From: an uncultured Desulfosarcina sp.
GTDB taxonomy: Bacteria; Desulfobacterota; Desulfobacteria; Desulfobacterales; Desulfosarcinaceae
Assembly (NCBI RefSeq): GCF_963668215.1
Contig: NZ_OY764190.1
Location: forward strand, 3,472,001-3,536,000
Reading direction: 5' to 3'
Length of the DNA: 64,000 nt
The notes beneath the pieces were generated by a model. It was not told the DNA's origin. It searched no databases and saw only the letters and a list, made by a program, of their open reading frames with translations. The first letter of the stretch is position 1. The number at the start of each line of letters is the position of its first letter. A program made the translations under genes and the position numbers. Positions 1-8,043 of this stretch are shown here, piece after piece.

Positions 1-873
1 TTGAAAGCGTTCTCAGGGGCGGCTTTCGGACCCGCCGATGTTGTAATCTGGAAAATCCGGCTTCCCCGGATTGTTTCGGCCGTGGTCGTCGGGGGAGGGC
101 TTTCGCTGTCAGGTCTTGCCATCCAGTCGCTGCTTAAAAACCCGCTGGGTGCGCCTTCCACCCTGGGTATCAGTCACGGGGCCGCCTTCGGGGCTTCCGC
201 TGCAATTGTGTTCCTGGACGCGCAGATCTTTCTCGTCACCGCTTTCGCTTTTGCCGGCGCCATGTGCTCGACGGTGGTTATCATGGTGTTGGCCGGATTC
301 CGACGCCTCTCGCCGGAAGCGATCATTCTCGCTGGCGTGGCCCTTACCTCCCTGTTCATGTCGGGTACCGTCCTGGTCCAATATCTCGCTTCGGACACGC
401 AGCTTGCCATGGTGGTTTTCTGGACCTTTGGTGATGTGGCCCGTGCCAATTGGCTCGAGATTGGCACGCTGACCGCCGTGGTTGCCATTGTTACGATTTT
501 CCTGGTGCTGCAACGTTGGGATCTCAATGCCATCGCCGCCGGTGAAGAGACTGCCAGAGGATTGGGGGTGAATGTTGTCCGGCTGCGATCGATCGGCATG
601 CTGGCCACAGCGTTGATGGCAGCCCTGGCTACGGCCTTCCACGGAGTGATTGCCTTCGTCGGGCTCATCGCGCCACACATCGCCAGACGCCTGGTGGGAG
701 CCGACCATGGCATGCTGATTCCCTTTTCTTTTATCATCGGTGCATTGCTTTTGCTTGGTGCCGATACGCTGGGCAGGATCCTCATCGCTTCGGGAGCCCT
801 GCCGGTGGGCATTATTACCTCTTTCATGGGGGCGCCCATGTTTCTTTACCTGCTGGTACGGAGCTACCGATGA
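1..873 (+). CDS. FecCD/BtuC-family metal-chelate ABC permease (5' partial)
   Basis: Inner-membrane permease of a FecCD/BtuC importer for iron-siderophore, cobalamin or a related metal chelate. The visible 290 residues open with the family signature RLPRIVSAVVVGGGLSLSG followed by NPLGAP, then alternating hydrophobic helices and the conserved GLIAPHIARRLVG segment that contacts the ATPase. Family members have about 330-350 residues and a first membrane helix before the RLPR motif, so the true start lies upstream of the window and the TTG at base 1 is not a real start. The stop overlaps the downstream ATPase gene by 4 nt, implying translational coupling. The substrate cannot be read from sequence; neighbours suggest a metal chelate. 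Confidence 0.9.
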   Translation: MKAFSGAAFGPADVVIWKIRLPRIVSAVVVGGGLSLSGLAIQSLLKNPLGAPSTLGISHGAAFGASAAIVFLDAQIFLVTAFAFAGAMCSTVVIMVLAGFRRLSPEAIILAGVALTSLFMSGTVLVQYLASDTQLAMVVFWTFGDVARANWLEIGTLTAVVAIVTIFLVLQRWDLNAIAAGEETARGLGVNVVRLRSIGMLATALMAALATAFHGVIAFVGLIAPHIARRLVGADHGMLIPFSFIIGALLLLGADTLGRILIASGALPVGIITSFMGAPMFLYLLVRSYR

Positions 874-1622
874 TTTTTTCGGTCAACAAGATCCGCTTTT
901 CTTACAATAGCCATCCGGTTTTGGATAATGTTTCTTTCGATTTAAAAGAAGGCAGCGTACTGGCTGTCCTGGGCGTCAACGGTGCGGGCAAGTCGACCCT
1001 GCTCAAATGTCTCAACCGGATTCTAACCCCCCAGTCCGGATCGGTCTTTCTTGGTAAAGAGGACCTTCATCGGTTGCCCCAGAATACCATTGCCCGCAAA
1101 ATGGGGTATGTTCCCCAAAGACACAACCCGTCGCAGCTTACCGTGTACGAGTCCATTTTAATGGGGCGTCGGCCGCATATGGGTTGGACCGTGAGCAAAG
1201 CGGACTACGCGGTTGTTGAGCAGACCCTGCAACGGATGGGGCTTTCAGAACTGGCCCTTCGCCCGGTCAGCGATTTGAGTGGGGGGGAAGCGCAGAAGGT
1301 GATGATCGCCCGTGCGCTGGCTCAAGAGCCCAGGATTTTGCTTCTGGACGAACCTACCAGCAACCTCGATCTGAAAAATCAGATCGAGGTTATGGGCCTG
1401 ATCCGCAGCGTGATCGAAAGTCAGGGAATCATCGTCATCGTTGCCATTCATGACCTGAATTTGGCGCTACGTTTCGCCGACCGTTTTCTTTTTATCCGTG
1501 ATCACCGTGTCCATGGCATTGCCGATCACGATACGCTGGATACTGCCATGATCGAGCAGGTATATGGACTTCGGGTGTCGATGCAGGAGGTTTCCGGACA
1601 TCGGGTGGTGGTGCCGGTGTGA
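870..1622 (+). CDS. FecE/BtuD-type ABC transporter ATP-binding protein
   Basis: ATPase that powers the overlapping FecCD-type permease. Walker A GVNGAGKST lies at about residues 35-43, the ABC signature LSGGE at about 136-140 and Walker B with ILLLDEPTSNLD just after it; an H-loop histidine follows in VAIHDLNLALR. The length of 250 residues is normal for the FecE/FhuC/BtuD group. The ATG overlaps the permease stop by 4 nt. A substrate-binding protein is not adjacent here; it may lie upstream of the window, or be the one on the minus strand near 10-11 kb. A metal chelate is the likely cargo given the nicotianamine-synthase-like genes downstream, but that is inference. Confidence 0.93.
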   Translation: MIFSVNKIRFSYNSHPVLDNVSFDLKEGSVLAVLGVNGAGKSTLLKCLNRILTPQSGSVFLGKEDLHRLPQNTIARKMGYVPQRHNPSQLTVYESILMGRRPHMGWTVSKADYAVVEQTLQRMGLSELALRPVSDLSGGEAQKVMIARALAQEPRILLLDEPTSNLDLKNQIEVMGLIRSVIESQGIIVIVAIHDLNLALRFADRFLFIRDHRVHGIADHDTLDTAMIEQVYGLRVSMQEVSGHRVVVPV

Positions 1623-1740
1623 GAGTTGACGGACGATGGACGATGGATGAGGGGCGATGACTCTGTTGGTTGTTTAAATGGGTTGCATTGGTTCGATTGG
1701 TTGGAAAGGACATTGAAATTTTTCGAAACAGGAGATTAAA

Positions 1741-2286
1741 GTGAGTGACACCAAACAGACATTTCCGGATATGATCCTGCGACCGGTGGGTGTGGTGCAT
1801 AGCGAGATCAAGAAGCCCATGCTGGCGGCCGGCGAATCCGGCCTGTCGCTGGAATTACGCATGGAAAAGGTCAAGGCCCATCATCGCGAAGTGGAAGAAT
1901 GCATTTGCAAGTTGGTCATCGATCCTGAGTGGGAGGAACTTCTCGATGGCATCGACGGCTTTTCGCATGTACTGGTGCTTTACTGGCCGCACCTGATCGA
2001 CCCGGCCCGGCGCAAGCTGAGAAAAGTGCATCCCATGGGGCGCAAGGATATACCCATGCAGGGCATTTTCGCCACCTGCAGCCCGGCCCGGCCCAATCCG
2101 GTACTGGTTTCGGCGGTCCCCTTGGTTGCGAGAAACGGCAACGTGCTTACTGTAAAAGGATTGGAGGCGGTGGACGGCAGCCCGATCATCGACGTAAAAC
2201 CGTATTCCAAAAGCTACCTGATGGTGGATAAACTGAAAATGCCAGATTGGATGGAGCAGATTCATCGGGAATTGGAGATAGATTGA
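1741..2286 (+). CDS. trmO: TrmO/TsaA (UPF0066) family SAM-binding protein
   Basis: The 181-residue product matches the TrmO/TsaA beta-barrel family, whose E. coli member N6-methylates threonylcarbamoyladenosine-37 of tRNA. Visible signatures are IGV-like PVGVVHSEIKKPM near the start, DGIDGFSHVLVLYW in the middle and the TCSPARPNPV motif that shapes the SAM pocket. The start is GTG at 1741, preceded by a good AGGAG at about 7 nt. It lies between the metal-chelate ABC genes and an fmdE-like gene rather than among tRNA genes, so a role in small-molecule modification linked to metal handling is possible. The family call is firm; the tRNA substrate is not shown by the sequence. Confidence 0.85.
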   Translation: MSDTKQTFPDMILRPVGVVHSEIKKPMLAAGESGLSLELRMEKVKAHHREVEECICKLVIDPEWEELLDGIDGFSHVLVLYWPHLIDPARRKLRKVHPMGRKDIPMQGIFATCSPARPNPVLVSAVPLVARNGNVLTVKGLEAVDGSPIIDVKPYSKSYLMVDKLKMPDWMEQIHRELEID

Positions 2287-2297
2287 AGGAGAGGGAC

Positions 2298-2900
2298 ATG
2301 AATGCCCAACAAATCATGGAAACCGGCGACTGGAAGCGTTGCGCCGACTTTCACGGCCATGTCTGTGGCGGGTTGGCCATCGGCTATAAAGCCGCCACGA
2401 CCGGTCTGGATTGGCTGAAGGAGAAGCGTGCGCTTGACGAGGAGTTGGTCGCCATCGTGGAAACCGACGCCTGCTGTGTGGACGCCATCCAGGTGCTCAC
2501 CGGATGTACTTTTGGCAAGGGAAATCTGATTTACAAGGATTACGGCAAGATGGGCTTTACCTTCTTCAACCGCCATACCGGCCAGGGCGTGCGACTAATC
2601 ATGCGCCCCGATACGTTCCGGGTCAACGAGCGCCAGATCGAGTTGTTCAAAAAGACCCGCGATGGCAGCATTACCGATGCCGAAAGAAGCGAACTGGGCG
2701 ACCTCGGGGTTCAACGGATGACCGATATCCTGAACATTCGCGCCGAAGAACTTTTTTCCATGACCCCAGTTACCGCCGGCATGCCGGAAAAAGCCCGCAT
2801 CGACAAATCCACCCCGTGCAGTCGTTGCGGCGAGCCAACCATGCATTCCAAACTGGAAACCGTGGACGGGGCGCTGGTATGCAGGGGCTGTTTGGCCTGA
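2298..2900 (+). CDS. FmdE family protein with C-terminal zinc ribbon (copy 1)
   Basis: Two-hundred-residue FmdE-domain protein. FmdE was named from formylmethanofuran dehydrogenase operons, but most bacterial members occur away from that enzyme and are thought to bind metal. The family core is visible: DFHGHVCGGLAIG near residue 14, DACCVDAIQVLTGCT around residue 60, then a TFGKGNL segment. The C-terminus carries a CSRCGE...CRGC zinc ribbon. The start at 2298 follows a strong GGAGAGG. This copy diverges clearly from the two other FmdE proteins in the window (13185 and 20967), which closely resemble each other. It sits 11 nt after the TrmO-like gene and just before a DUF3786 gene. Function unproven; metal chaperone or sensor is the best guess. 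Confidence 0.85.
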   Translation: MNAQQIMETGDWKRCADFHGHVCGGLAIGYKAATTGLDWLKEKRALDEELVAIVETDACCVDAIQVLTGCTFGKGNLIYKDYGKMGFTFFNRHTGQGVRLIMRPDTFRVNERQIELFKKTRDGSITDAERSELGDLGVQRMTDILNIRAEELFSMTPVTAGMPEKARIDKSTPCSRCGEPTMHSKLETVDGALVCRGCLA

Positions 2901-2924
2901 TATGGGGAAGAAATAGCTGCATCC

Positions 2925-3554
2925 ATGGACCAAACCGCGGAAATTTTCGAAAAGAACTATCGCCATTACTTAAGGCAGATCGCCAATCTCGACCTGGCAT
3001 CCATTGCCCCGATTCTTGGGCTGGAAAAGGGGGGAGATCAATTCGTCGTGCCGTTTTTCGGGCATACATATCTGGTTTCCAAGGAGGGCGTTGTTGACGA
3101 TTCGGGCGAGACGTCTTCCTATGGCGTTTGTGTGATCCTGGCCAAATACCTTCTGCGTTGTCCGGAACAAATCCAGCACGATGAGGGCTGGTGCGCCTTC
3201 CGGGATTTTAAGAAGGAGTCCCACTTCACCAATGTCAACTTTTTTACCAGCGATACGGAAAAGGCCATTGTGGGGGCCTTCACGGGCAGGATCGATGCCC
3301 TGTTCGAGGCCGGCGAAAAACTCGGGGGCGTTCGCGAGGATGGATTGTTTTCCTACGATCTTGTCATGCGATTCACCGCCCTGCCGCGGATCGATCTGCT
3401 GTTGCTGTTCAATGACGGGGACGAGGACTTCCCGGCCTACGGCACCGTTCTCTTTCAGAAGCAGGCCGAGTACTATCTTGACCCCGAAAGCTTGGCCATG
3501 ACCAGCGCCGCCCTGGCGAGCAGGCTGAAAAATGCGGCGGATCCCCATAACTGA
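2925..3554 (+). CDS. DUF3786 domain protein (copy 1)
   Basis: A 209-residue soluble protein that I assign to DUF3786, a family found mainly in anaerobes such as Desulfobacterota. It has no signal peptide or membrane segment. Conserved blocks are APILGLEKGGDQF near the start, EGWCAFRDFKKESHF in the middle and FQKQAEYYLDPESLAMTS near the end. A second copy at 7134 keeps these blocks almost unchanged, so the two are recent paralogues around the nicotianamine-synthase-like genes. It follows fmdE by 24 nt and is probably co-transcribed. No biochemical function is known to me; the clustering suggests metal or cofactor work. Confidence 0.75.
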   Translation: MDQTAEIFEKNYRHYLRQIANLDLASIAPILGLEKGGDQFVVPFFGHTYLVSKEGVVDDSGETSSYGVCVILAKYLLRCPEQIQHDEGWCAFRDFKKESHFTNVNFFTSDTEKAIVGAFTGRIDALFEAGEKLGGVREDGLFSYDLVMRFTALPRIDLLLLFNDGDEDFPAYGTVLFQKQAEYYLDPESLAMTSAALASRLKNAADPHN

Positions 3555-3583
3555 TGGCCGTATCTTAGTCGACGCGGCGAATT

Positions 3584-3609
3584 TAGGGGCGACCGGCCGG
3601 TCGCCCCTA
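3584..3609. repeat. Perfect 26-bp GC-rich palindrome
   Basis: A perfect 26-bp palindrome with arms TAGGGGCGACCGG, 30 nt downstream of the DUF3786 stop. It has no following T-run, so it is not a classic terminator on the plus strand; it may be a dispersed palindromic repeat or a transcript 3'-end stabiliser. Confidence 0.6.
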
Positions 3610-3718
3610 CCACGACGGCTGACTTGAATCCGCGGCAAGCTCGACAATTGCCTGCCTTAGGTTAAACATCCTTATGGCATCTTGCTGCCTCGAATGAATA
3701 TCGGTATACTTTTGAATT

Positions 3719-3958
3719 ATGAATCTACAGTCGAAAAAAACATTTGCATCGATCGATTACGAAAAATGCCATCCGAACGGATGCAATCCTGAACAGGGCC
3801 TTTGTCCGGCCGTGCCGGCATGCGAACACAAGGTGATCAAGCAACTGGACGGTGCCTTCGAGCAACCGATGGTTTTTCAGGACATGTGCATGGGTTGCTG
3901 GGACTGCATCGAGGCCTGTCCATTGGATGCCATCGAAATGAAGCATGTCGGTGCATGA
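3719..3958 (+). CDS. Small 4Fe-4S ferredoxin-like protein
   Basis: A 79-residue iron-sulfur protein. The C-terminal half has a CMGCWDCIEACP motif (CxxCxxCxxxCP), a standard [4Fe-4S] site. The N-terminal half carries four more cysteines (in CHPNGCNPEQGLCPAVPAC) with spacing unlike a normal second cluster, which may bind a second cluster or another metal. It lies directly upstream of two nicotianamine-synthase-like genes, 21 nt from the first. The start ATG at 3719 has only a weak ribosome site. An electron-transfer or metal-binding accessory role in the cluster is inferred. Confidence 0.8.
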   Translation: MNLQSKKTFASIDYEKCHPNGCNPEQGLCPAVPACEHKVIKQLDGAFEQPMVFQDMCMGCWDCIEACPLDAIEMKHVGA

Positions 3959-3979
3959 ATCCTTTTTTAGGAAAAGCCG

Positions 3980-4867
3980 ATGCACGATGTAAACTATAAC
4001 CATGAGCACGAACTGAAAAAGCATGACTTTTTAGGCTGCTGCCAGGATTGCCAGCACAGCCTGGAGATCATCAAGCCTCATATCATGGCCTTTGCCGAGC
4101 GGATCGGGCGCTATGACGAAGAGGCCTTGAAGGCGCTCGGTCCCGACGACCTTTATCGGCTCTTCCTGCTTCTCGACGACTTGGCCCACATGGACGCCGG
4201 CCCGCACCTTGCCGGATTGATTCTGGATGAACCTGATATCCGGTCCGTCCTGCCCGCTATCCGTGCCTATTACAACACCTTTTTCAGCATCCATGAGGTT
4301 CACCTGGCCGAAAAGCTGATTGAATCGCCAGCCCCCTGGGAGACGTTGAAATCTTTTCCACTCTATCCCCGCTACGAAGTCCTGGTAAAAAACCAGATTG
4401 AACTCACCCGGATCGACAGCGGCAGCCGACTGGTATTCATCGGCTGCGGCCCGGTGCCTTCCAGCCTCATCCTCCTGAACCACCTGGCCGGCGTTCGCTG
4501 CGTGGGGCTGGATGTCTCCGAAGACGCCGTCAACTGGTCGCGAAAAGTCGTTCGATGCCTGGGATTGGAGAAGGAAATCGAAATTGTCCGCGGCGACGAA
4601 ACATTACTCCGGGAGTTTGACTGGGACATGGTCCTGGTCGCGGCCATGGCTGACCCCAAGGCGCGAATTTTTAACAATCTGCGTCTGATCATGCAGGAAA
4701 GGGGCAAAACCGACACCCTGGTTTTCTTCCGGACCTACACCGGCATGCGCGCCATCTTGCATGAGCCGGTAACCGAGGAAGAAATCGAGGGCTTTCGCAT
4801 CGTCAGGACGTTCTACCCCACGGGCAGGGTTAATAACACGATTGTTGCGGCCAAATTAGACGAATAG
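3980..4867 (+). CDS. Nicotianamine-synthase-like SAM enzyme (copy 1)
   Basis: A 295-residue protein resembling nicotianamine synthase and the bacterial CntL-type enzymes that transfer an aminobutyl group from SAM to make metal-binding nicotianamine-like compounds. The Rossmann SAM motif LVFIGCGPVPSS is at about residues 151-162, close to the family FIGSGPLP form, followed by the acidic strand VGLDVSEDA. Upstream lies APWETLKSFPLYPRY (118-132), corresponding to the tyrosine-containing segment shared with the next gene. A cysteine cluster CCQDC sits near residue 20. The start follows AGGAAAAG. It is 5 nt from its paralogue, so the pair is probably co-translated. The product is unknown: nicotianamine, thermonicotianamine-like or a new analogue. 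Confidence 0.75.
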   Translation: MHDVNYNHEHELKKHDFLGCCQDCQHSLEIIKPHIMAFAERIGRYDEEALKALGPDDLYRLFLLLDDLAHMDAGPHLAGLILDEPDIRSVLPAIRAYYNTFFSIHEVHLAEKLIESPAPWETLKSFPLYPRYEVLVKNQIELTRIDSGSRLVFIGCGPVPSSLILLNHLAGVRCVGLDVSEDAVNWSRKVVRCLGLEKEIEIVRGDETLLREFDWDMVLVAAMADPKARIFNNLRLIMQERGKTDTLVFFRTYTGMRAILHEPVTEEEIEGFRIVRTFYPTGRVNNTIVAAKLDE

Positions 4868-4872
4868 GCAAA

Positions 4873-5691
4873 ATGATAGATGCCATAAAACAACAACTGC
4901 TGAGTATTTTCAAAAATTGCCGTGAACTGACCGAAAGTCGGGTTCTCGATGATGCAGAAGATGTTTTTTTGCCGTATACCAAAGCCTTAAACCAAATGGC
5001 CACTCTGGATGTCGACGACCGTCAGGTCGACGCACTGATTGCCGATAGCTCCCTGAAGCCGGCCATCGAGAAAATCTCTCGGCTCAAGCAAATCCACGGG
5101 CTGCGCCTGGAAAGACAACGCGCCAGGGCCATTATTGACAGCGACGCCCCCTGGGACATGCTCAAGGGCTTCATCTATTATCCGAACTATCTCGGGCTGG
5201 CGGAAATGGAATCCGATGGCGCCGGTCTGAAGGCCGGCGACCGGGTGGTGTTTCTGGGCAGCGGACCGGTGCCGCTGAGCCTGATCGCCCTGGTCAAGCG
5301 ATGCGGCATCCAGGGCGTCGGGATCGAGAAGGATGCGGTCAATGCCGATCTTTCGCGCAAGGTGTTGGATGCATTGGCGCTCGGCGGAGAGATCGAGATC
5401 ATCCTGGGCGATCATTTCGTACTGCCGCTCTCTTCACCGTGCAGCCTGATCATGGTGGGGGCCGATGCCGTTCCCAAGGAGGAAATCTTCACGCATCTGG
5501 CCGGAACCCTTCCCAATGGGATGAAGCTCTCCTACCGCATTTATGAAAAGGGGCTGCGGCGTCTGTTTGATAGGGATCATGTGGGCGCTCTTCCATCCGG
5601 ATTGAGGGAATACCGGCGCATTCGTCCGCAGCCGCCGGTTAACAATACATCGGTCTTTGTGATCAAGAGGCTGTCTGAAAAGCCCGTCTAA
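4873..5691 (+). CDS. Nicotianamine-synthase-like SAM enzyme (copy 2)
   Basis: A 272-residue paralogue of the preceding gene. The SAM loop VVFLGSGPVPLS (125-136) is even closer to the nicotianamine-synthase consensus, and DAPWDMLKGFIYYPNY (91-106) matches the same pre-core segment. The proteins end similarly with VNNTxxxxxK-type sequence. It lacks the N-terminal cysteine cluster of copy 1. Two adjacent synthases could act one after the other on the same acceptor, use different acceptors, or form a heteromer; sequence alone cannot tell. A hairpin repeat follows the stop. Nicotianamine-like metallophores are known from plants, methanogens and staphylopine/pseudopaline-type bacterial systems. Confidence 0.72.
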   Translation: MIDAIKQQLLSIFKNCRELTESRVLDDAEDVFLPYTKALNQMATLDVDDRQVDALIADSSLKPAIEKISRLKQIHGLRLERQRARAIIDSDAPWDMLKGFIYYPNYLGLAEMESDGAGLKAGDRVVFLGSGPVPLSLIALVKRCGIQGVGIEKDAVNADLSRKVLDALALGGEIEIILGDHFVLPLSSPCSLIMVGADAVPKEEIFTHLAGTLPNGMKLSYRIYEKGLRRLFDRDHVGALPSGLREYRRIRPQPPVNNTSVFVIKRLSEKPV

Positions 5692-5708
5692 GGCCCGCTA
5701 CCGGTGTT

Positions 5709-5767
5709 GAAAAACGGCTCAAAATGCTCACATACTTCATGTATGCTCCGCTTTCGAGCCGTTTTTC
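5709..5767. repeat. Long hairpin repeat, possible bidirectional terminator
   Basis: Arms GAAAAACGGCTC (5709-5720) and GAGCCGTTTTTC (5756-5767) form a perfect 12-bp stem. A second stem, CATAC/GTATG, forms inside it (5731-5745). A-run and T-run ends make it terminator-like in both directions. It separates the synthase pair from the PLP-enzyme gene. Confidence 0.6.
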
Positions 5768-5821
5768 GCCTTGGTATCGGACCCGATCCAGACTTTTCAA
5801 ACAGCATCTGGGGAAAAGATC

Positions 5822-6940
5822 ATGATCAACGATAAAGACCTGAACGCCAGCACCGCATCCATTCCAACGCCGTTTCTTTTCATCGACGAGAAAACGGTCC
5901 GGCGGAACATCTGCAAGGTCCAGGAGTATGCAAACCGGCATGGTTTTGCCGTTCGCCCACATGTCAAGACGCACAAATCCCTCCGCATCGCCCGGATGCA
6001 GCTCGATACCGGGGCGGTGGGCGTCGCCGTGGCCAAGGTCGGCGAGGCCGAAATCATGGCCGCCATCGAAAACCTGGATATCCTGGTGGCCTATCCGGCG
6101 GTGGGTGCGGCGCGCGTCGAAGCCATAGCCCGGCTGGCAGGGAAAAATCACAATGTCCGCGTAGCTGTCGACAGCGAGTACCTGATCGACGAACTGGCCC
6201 ATACCGCCGGTGAGCATGGAGCCATCATCGGTATCCTCGTCATGTTCGACGCGGGGCTTCACCGTTGCGGTGTGGCCGATCCCGAACAAATCACCCGTCT
6301 CGCCAGCCTTGCAGCCACCCGCAAGGGCCTTCGTTTCGATGGCGTTCAGCTTTATCTGGGACACCTCTACGGCGATGCCGCCGAATCCGCCGAGAGTTTC
6401 GAGCAGATCAACCGCTTGTGGGAGCCGGCCCATGAAGCCCTGTGTGCCGCCGGCCTCGAACCGAAAATCGTTTCTTCCGGCTCGACCCCGTCGGTTTTCA
6501 ACACCCACCTCGTAAAATACGTCAACGAAATCCGGGTCGGCACGGCAGTTTATCAGGATTATTTCAGCCTGAAATTTGGTCATTGCACCCTTGATGAATG
6601 CGCGGTCCGCGTGGTGGCCAGCGTTGTCTCGGACGTCTTTCCGGGCCAGGTGATCATCGACGCCGGCGCCAAGGCCCTGTCCGCCAAACAGCTCTTGCGG
6701 AACGAGAATCTCGAAATGGGCTTTATCCCCGACTATCCCGAGGCCCGCATTTTCCGTCTCCACGAGGAGCATGGCTGGGTGGACGTCAGCCGATGTAAAA
6801 CGCCGCCAAAGATCGGGCAGCGCCTGAGCATCGTTCCCGTTGCGGTGAGTCATTGCGTCAATCAATATGATACGTTCTATCTGCTCACCCCAAGCGGGAT
6901 AGAGAGAGAACCCGTCGATGCCCGGGGATGTTATGTGTAA
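5822..6940 (+). CDS. DSD1/D-threonine-aldolase-like PLP enzyme
   Basis: A 372-residue fold-type III PLP enzyme (alanine racemase N-terminal barrel plus D-serine dehydratase-like C-terminal domain). The PLP lysine is in RPHVKTHKS (about K49), the exact form seen in D-threonine aldolases. The C-terminal SHCVNQYD motif corresponds to the metal-binding site of that family. The ATG at 5822 follows GGGGAAAAG; an upstream TTG at 5771 would lie in the hairpin repeat and is unlikely. The reaction may be D-threonine or D-3-hydroxyamino-acid cleavage, or D-serine dehydration. Placement behind two nicotianamine-synthase-like genes recalls the D-amino-acid step of staphylopine synthesis, although that uses a different racemase (CntK). 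Confidence 0.78.
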   Translation: MINDKDLNASTASIPTPFLFIDEKTVRRNICKVQEYANRHGFAVRPHVKTHKSLRIARMQLDTGAVGVAVAKVGEAEIMAAIENLDILVAYPAVGAARVEAIARLAGKNHNVRVAVDSEYLIDELAHTAGEHGAIIGILVMFDAGLHRCGVADPEQITRLASLAATRKGLRFDGVQLYLGHLYGDAAESAESFEQINRLWEPAHEALCAAGLEPKIVSSGSTPSVFNTHLVKYVNEIRVGTAVYQDYFSLKFGHCTLDECAVRVVASVVSDVFPGQVIIDAGAKALSAKQLLRNENLEMGFIPDYPEARIFRLHEEHGWVDVSRCKTPPKIGQRLSIVPVAVSHCVNQYDTFYLLTPSGIEREPVDARGCYV

Positions 6941-6948
6941 AGAAGTTG

Positions 6949-7109
6949 TTTACAGAAACTGCATTTTGTTTTATGAGAGACAAAACCAGCCGTTAGGAAA
7001 ATGGCTGGATTAAAAATCAACACCCTATTCGAACGAAAATTCAGCGATCCAAATTGAGCCATGAAGGCCTGCCCCCTTGTCAATGGTCGGCCTTCATGGC
7101 TCTTTTTTT
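6949..7109 (+). promoter_or_regulatory. Leader A: promoter, structured leader and attenuator-like hairpin
   Basis: A -35 TTTACA (6949-6954), 17-bp spacer and -10 TATGAG (6972-6977) are followed by a hairpin CCAGCCGTT/AATGGCTGG with an AGGAA-type loop. A 14-bp perfect stem follows, GAGCCATGAAGGCC (7056-7069) with its complement (7089-7102), then seven Ts. The hairpin ends 25 nt before the DUF3786 start, so it can control read-through into that gene. Five related leaders occur in the window. Confidence 0.7.
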
Positions 7110-7133
7110 GTTTGTCGGTATCACAGGAAGCGC

Positions 7134-7751
7134 ATGACACAACATTCCTCGGCATTTAAAAAAAATTATGAGATTTACCTTTCCCGTATCGGCGCCGTCG
7201 ATTTGCCATCCGTCGCGCCCATACTCGGATTGGTAGCGGCAGGCGACCGTTTCAGGATAGATTTTTTAGGACAGCCCTATTTTGTTTCCCAGGCCGGCAT
7301 TCAAGATGCGTCCGGAGAAACACCGGATTACATCACCTGCGTCATTCTTGCCAAATATCTCATTTTATGCCCGGATCGAGTGGTTATAGATGAGTCCTGG
7401 TGCGCCTTCAGAGACTTCAAGAAGAAGTCCCATTTTTTAAAAGTCAACTATTTTGCCAGCGATACGGAGAACGTTATCGTCGATACCTTTGCCGGAAGAA
7501 TCGATACGCTGGAACGGTTCTGCGCACAATTGGGCGGCGAAAAAAAGAGTGACGGGTTTTCCTATGATCTGGTGGCACGATTCACGGCATTGCCACGTAT
7601 CTCGTTGCTGCTGCTGTTCAATGAAGGCGACGACGATTTTGGGGCATACGGCACGGTGCTTTTTCAGAAACAGGCCGAGTACTATCTGGATCCGGAAAGT
7701 CTGGCCATGACCAGCGCCCAACTGGTACAGCAGCTAAAAACCTTACGATAG
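7134..7751 (+). CDS. DUF3786 domain protein (copy 2)
   Basis: A 205-residue paralogue of the protein at 2925. ESWCAFRDFKKKSHF and FQKQAEYYLDPESLAMTSAQ are nearly identical between the two. It is soluble, with no cysteine-rich motif and only scattered cysteines. The start at 7134 is chosen because AGGAAG lies 5 nt upstream and homology to copy 1 begins here; a longer frame from 7077 would run back into the attenuator hairpin. Expression is probably governed by leader A. Function unknown; repeated placement beside metal-related genes is the main clue. Confidence 0.75.
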   Translation: MTQHSSAFKKNYEIYLSRIGAVDLPSVAPILGLVAAGDRFRIDFLGQPYFVSQAGIQDASGETPDYITCVILAKYLILCPDRVVIDESWCAFRDFKKKSHFLKVNYFASDTENVIVDTFAGRIDTLERFCAQLGGEKKSDGFSYDLVARFTALPRISLLLLFNEGDDDFGAYGTVLFQKQAEYYLDPESLAMTSAQLVQQLKTLR

Positions 7752-7827
7752 GACGTTGCACGATCAGGATGTGAATGAGAAAAAATGTTTCCGATTAGAA
7801 AATCCGATTCATCAATAAGGAGGTATC

Positions 7828-8037
7828 ATGGAATTCGAGGAAAAAGCCAGAATTCGGATGGAACACTGGTTGAAGCATACCGCGGATCACATGGAGGAGT
7901 ATGCGCAGTTTGCCGCTGAACTCGAAGGTGCCGGCAAAGCCGATAGCGCCCGGCACATACGAGAGATGGCGACGCTGGTCTCAAAGAGTACGGAATGTCT
8001 GGATAATGCCCTGACGGCCCTAAACAAGCCATCGTAA
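7828..8037 (+). CDS. Small helical protein of unknown function
   Basis: A 69-residue protein preceded by an ideal AAGGAGG ribosome site 6 nt from the ATG. It is rich in Glu, Ala, Lys and Met and predicted almost all helical, with HWLKHTADHMEEYAQFAAELE resembling one arm of a helical hairpin. There is no signal peptide. It ends 6 nt before hldD, so the two are probably co-transcribed. Histidines and glutamates in the first helix might bind metal, but I recognise no family. Confidence 0.7.
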   Translation: MEFEEKARIRMEHWLKHTADHMEEYAQFAAELEGAGKADSARHIREMATLVSKSTECLDNALTALNKPS

Positions 8038-8043
8038 AACAAA

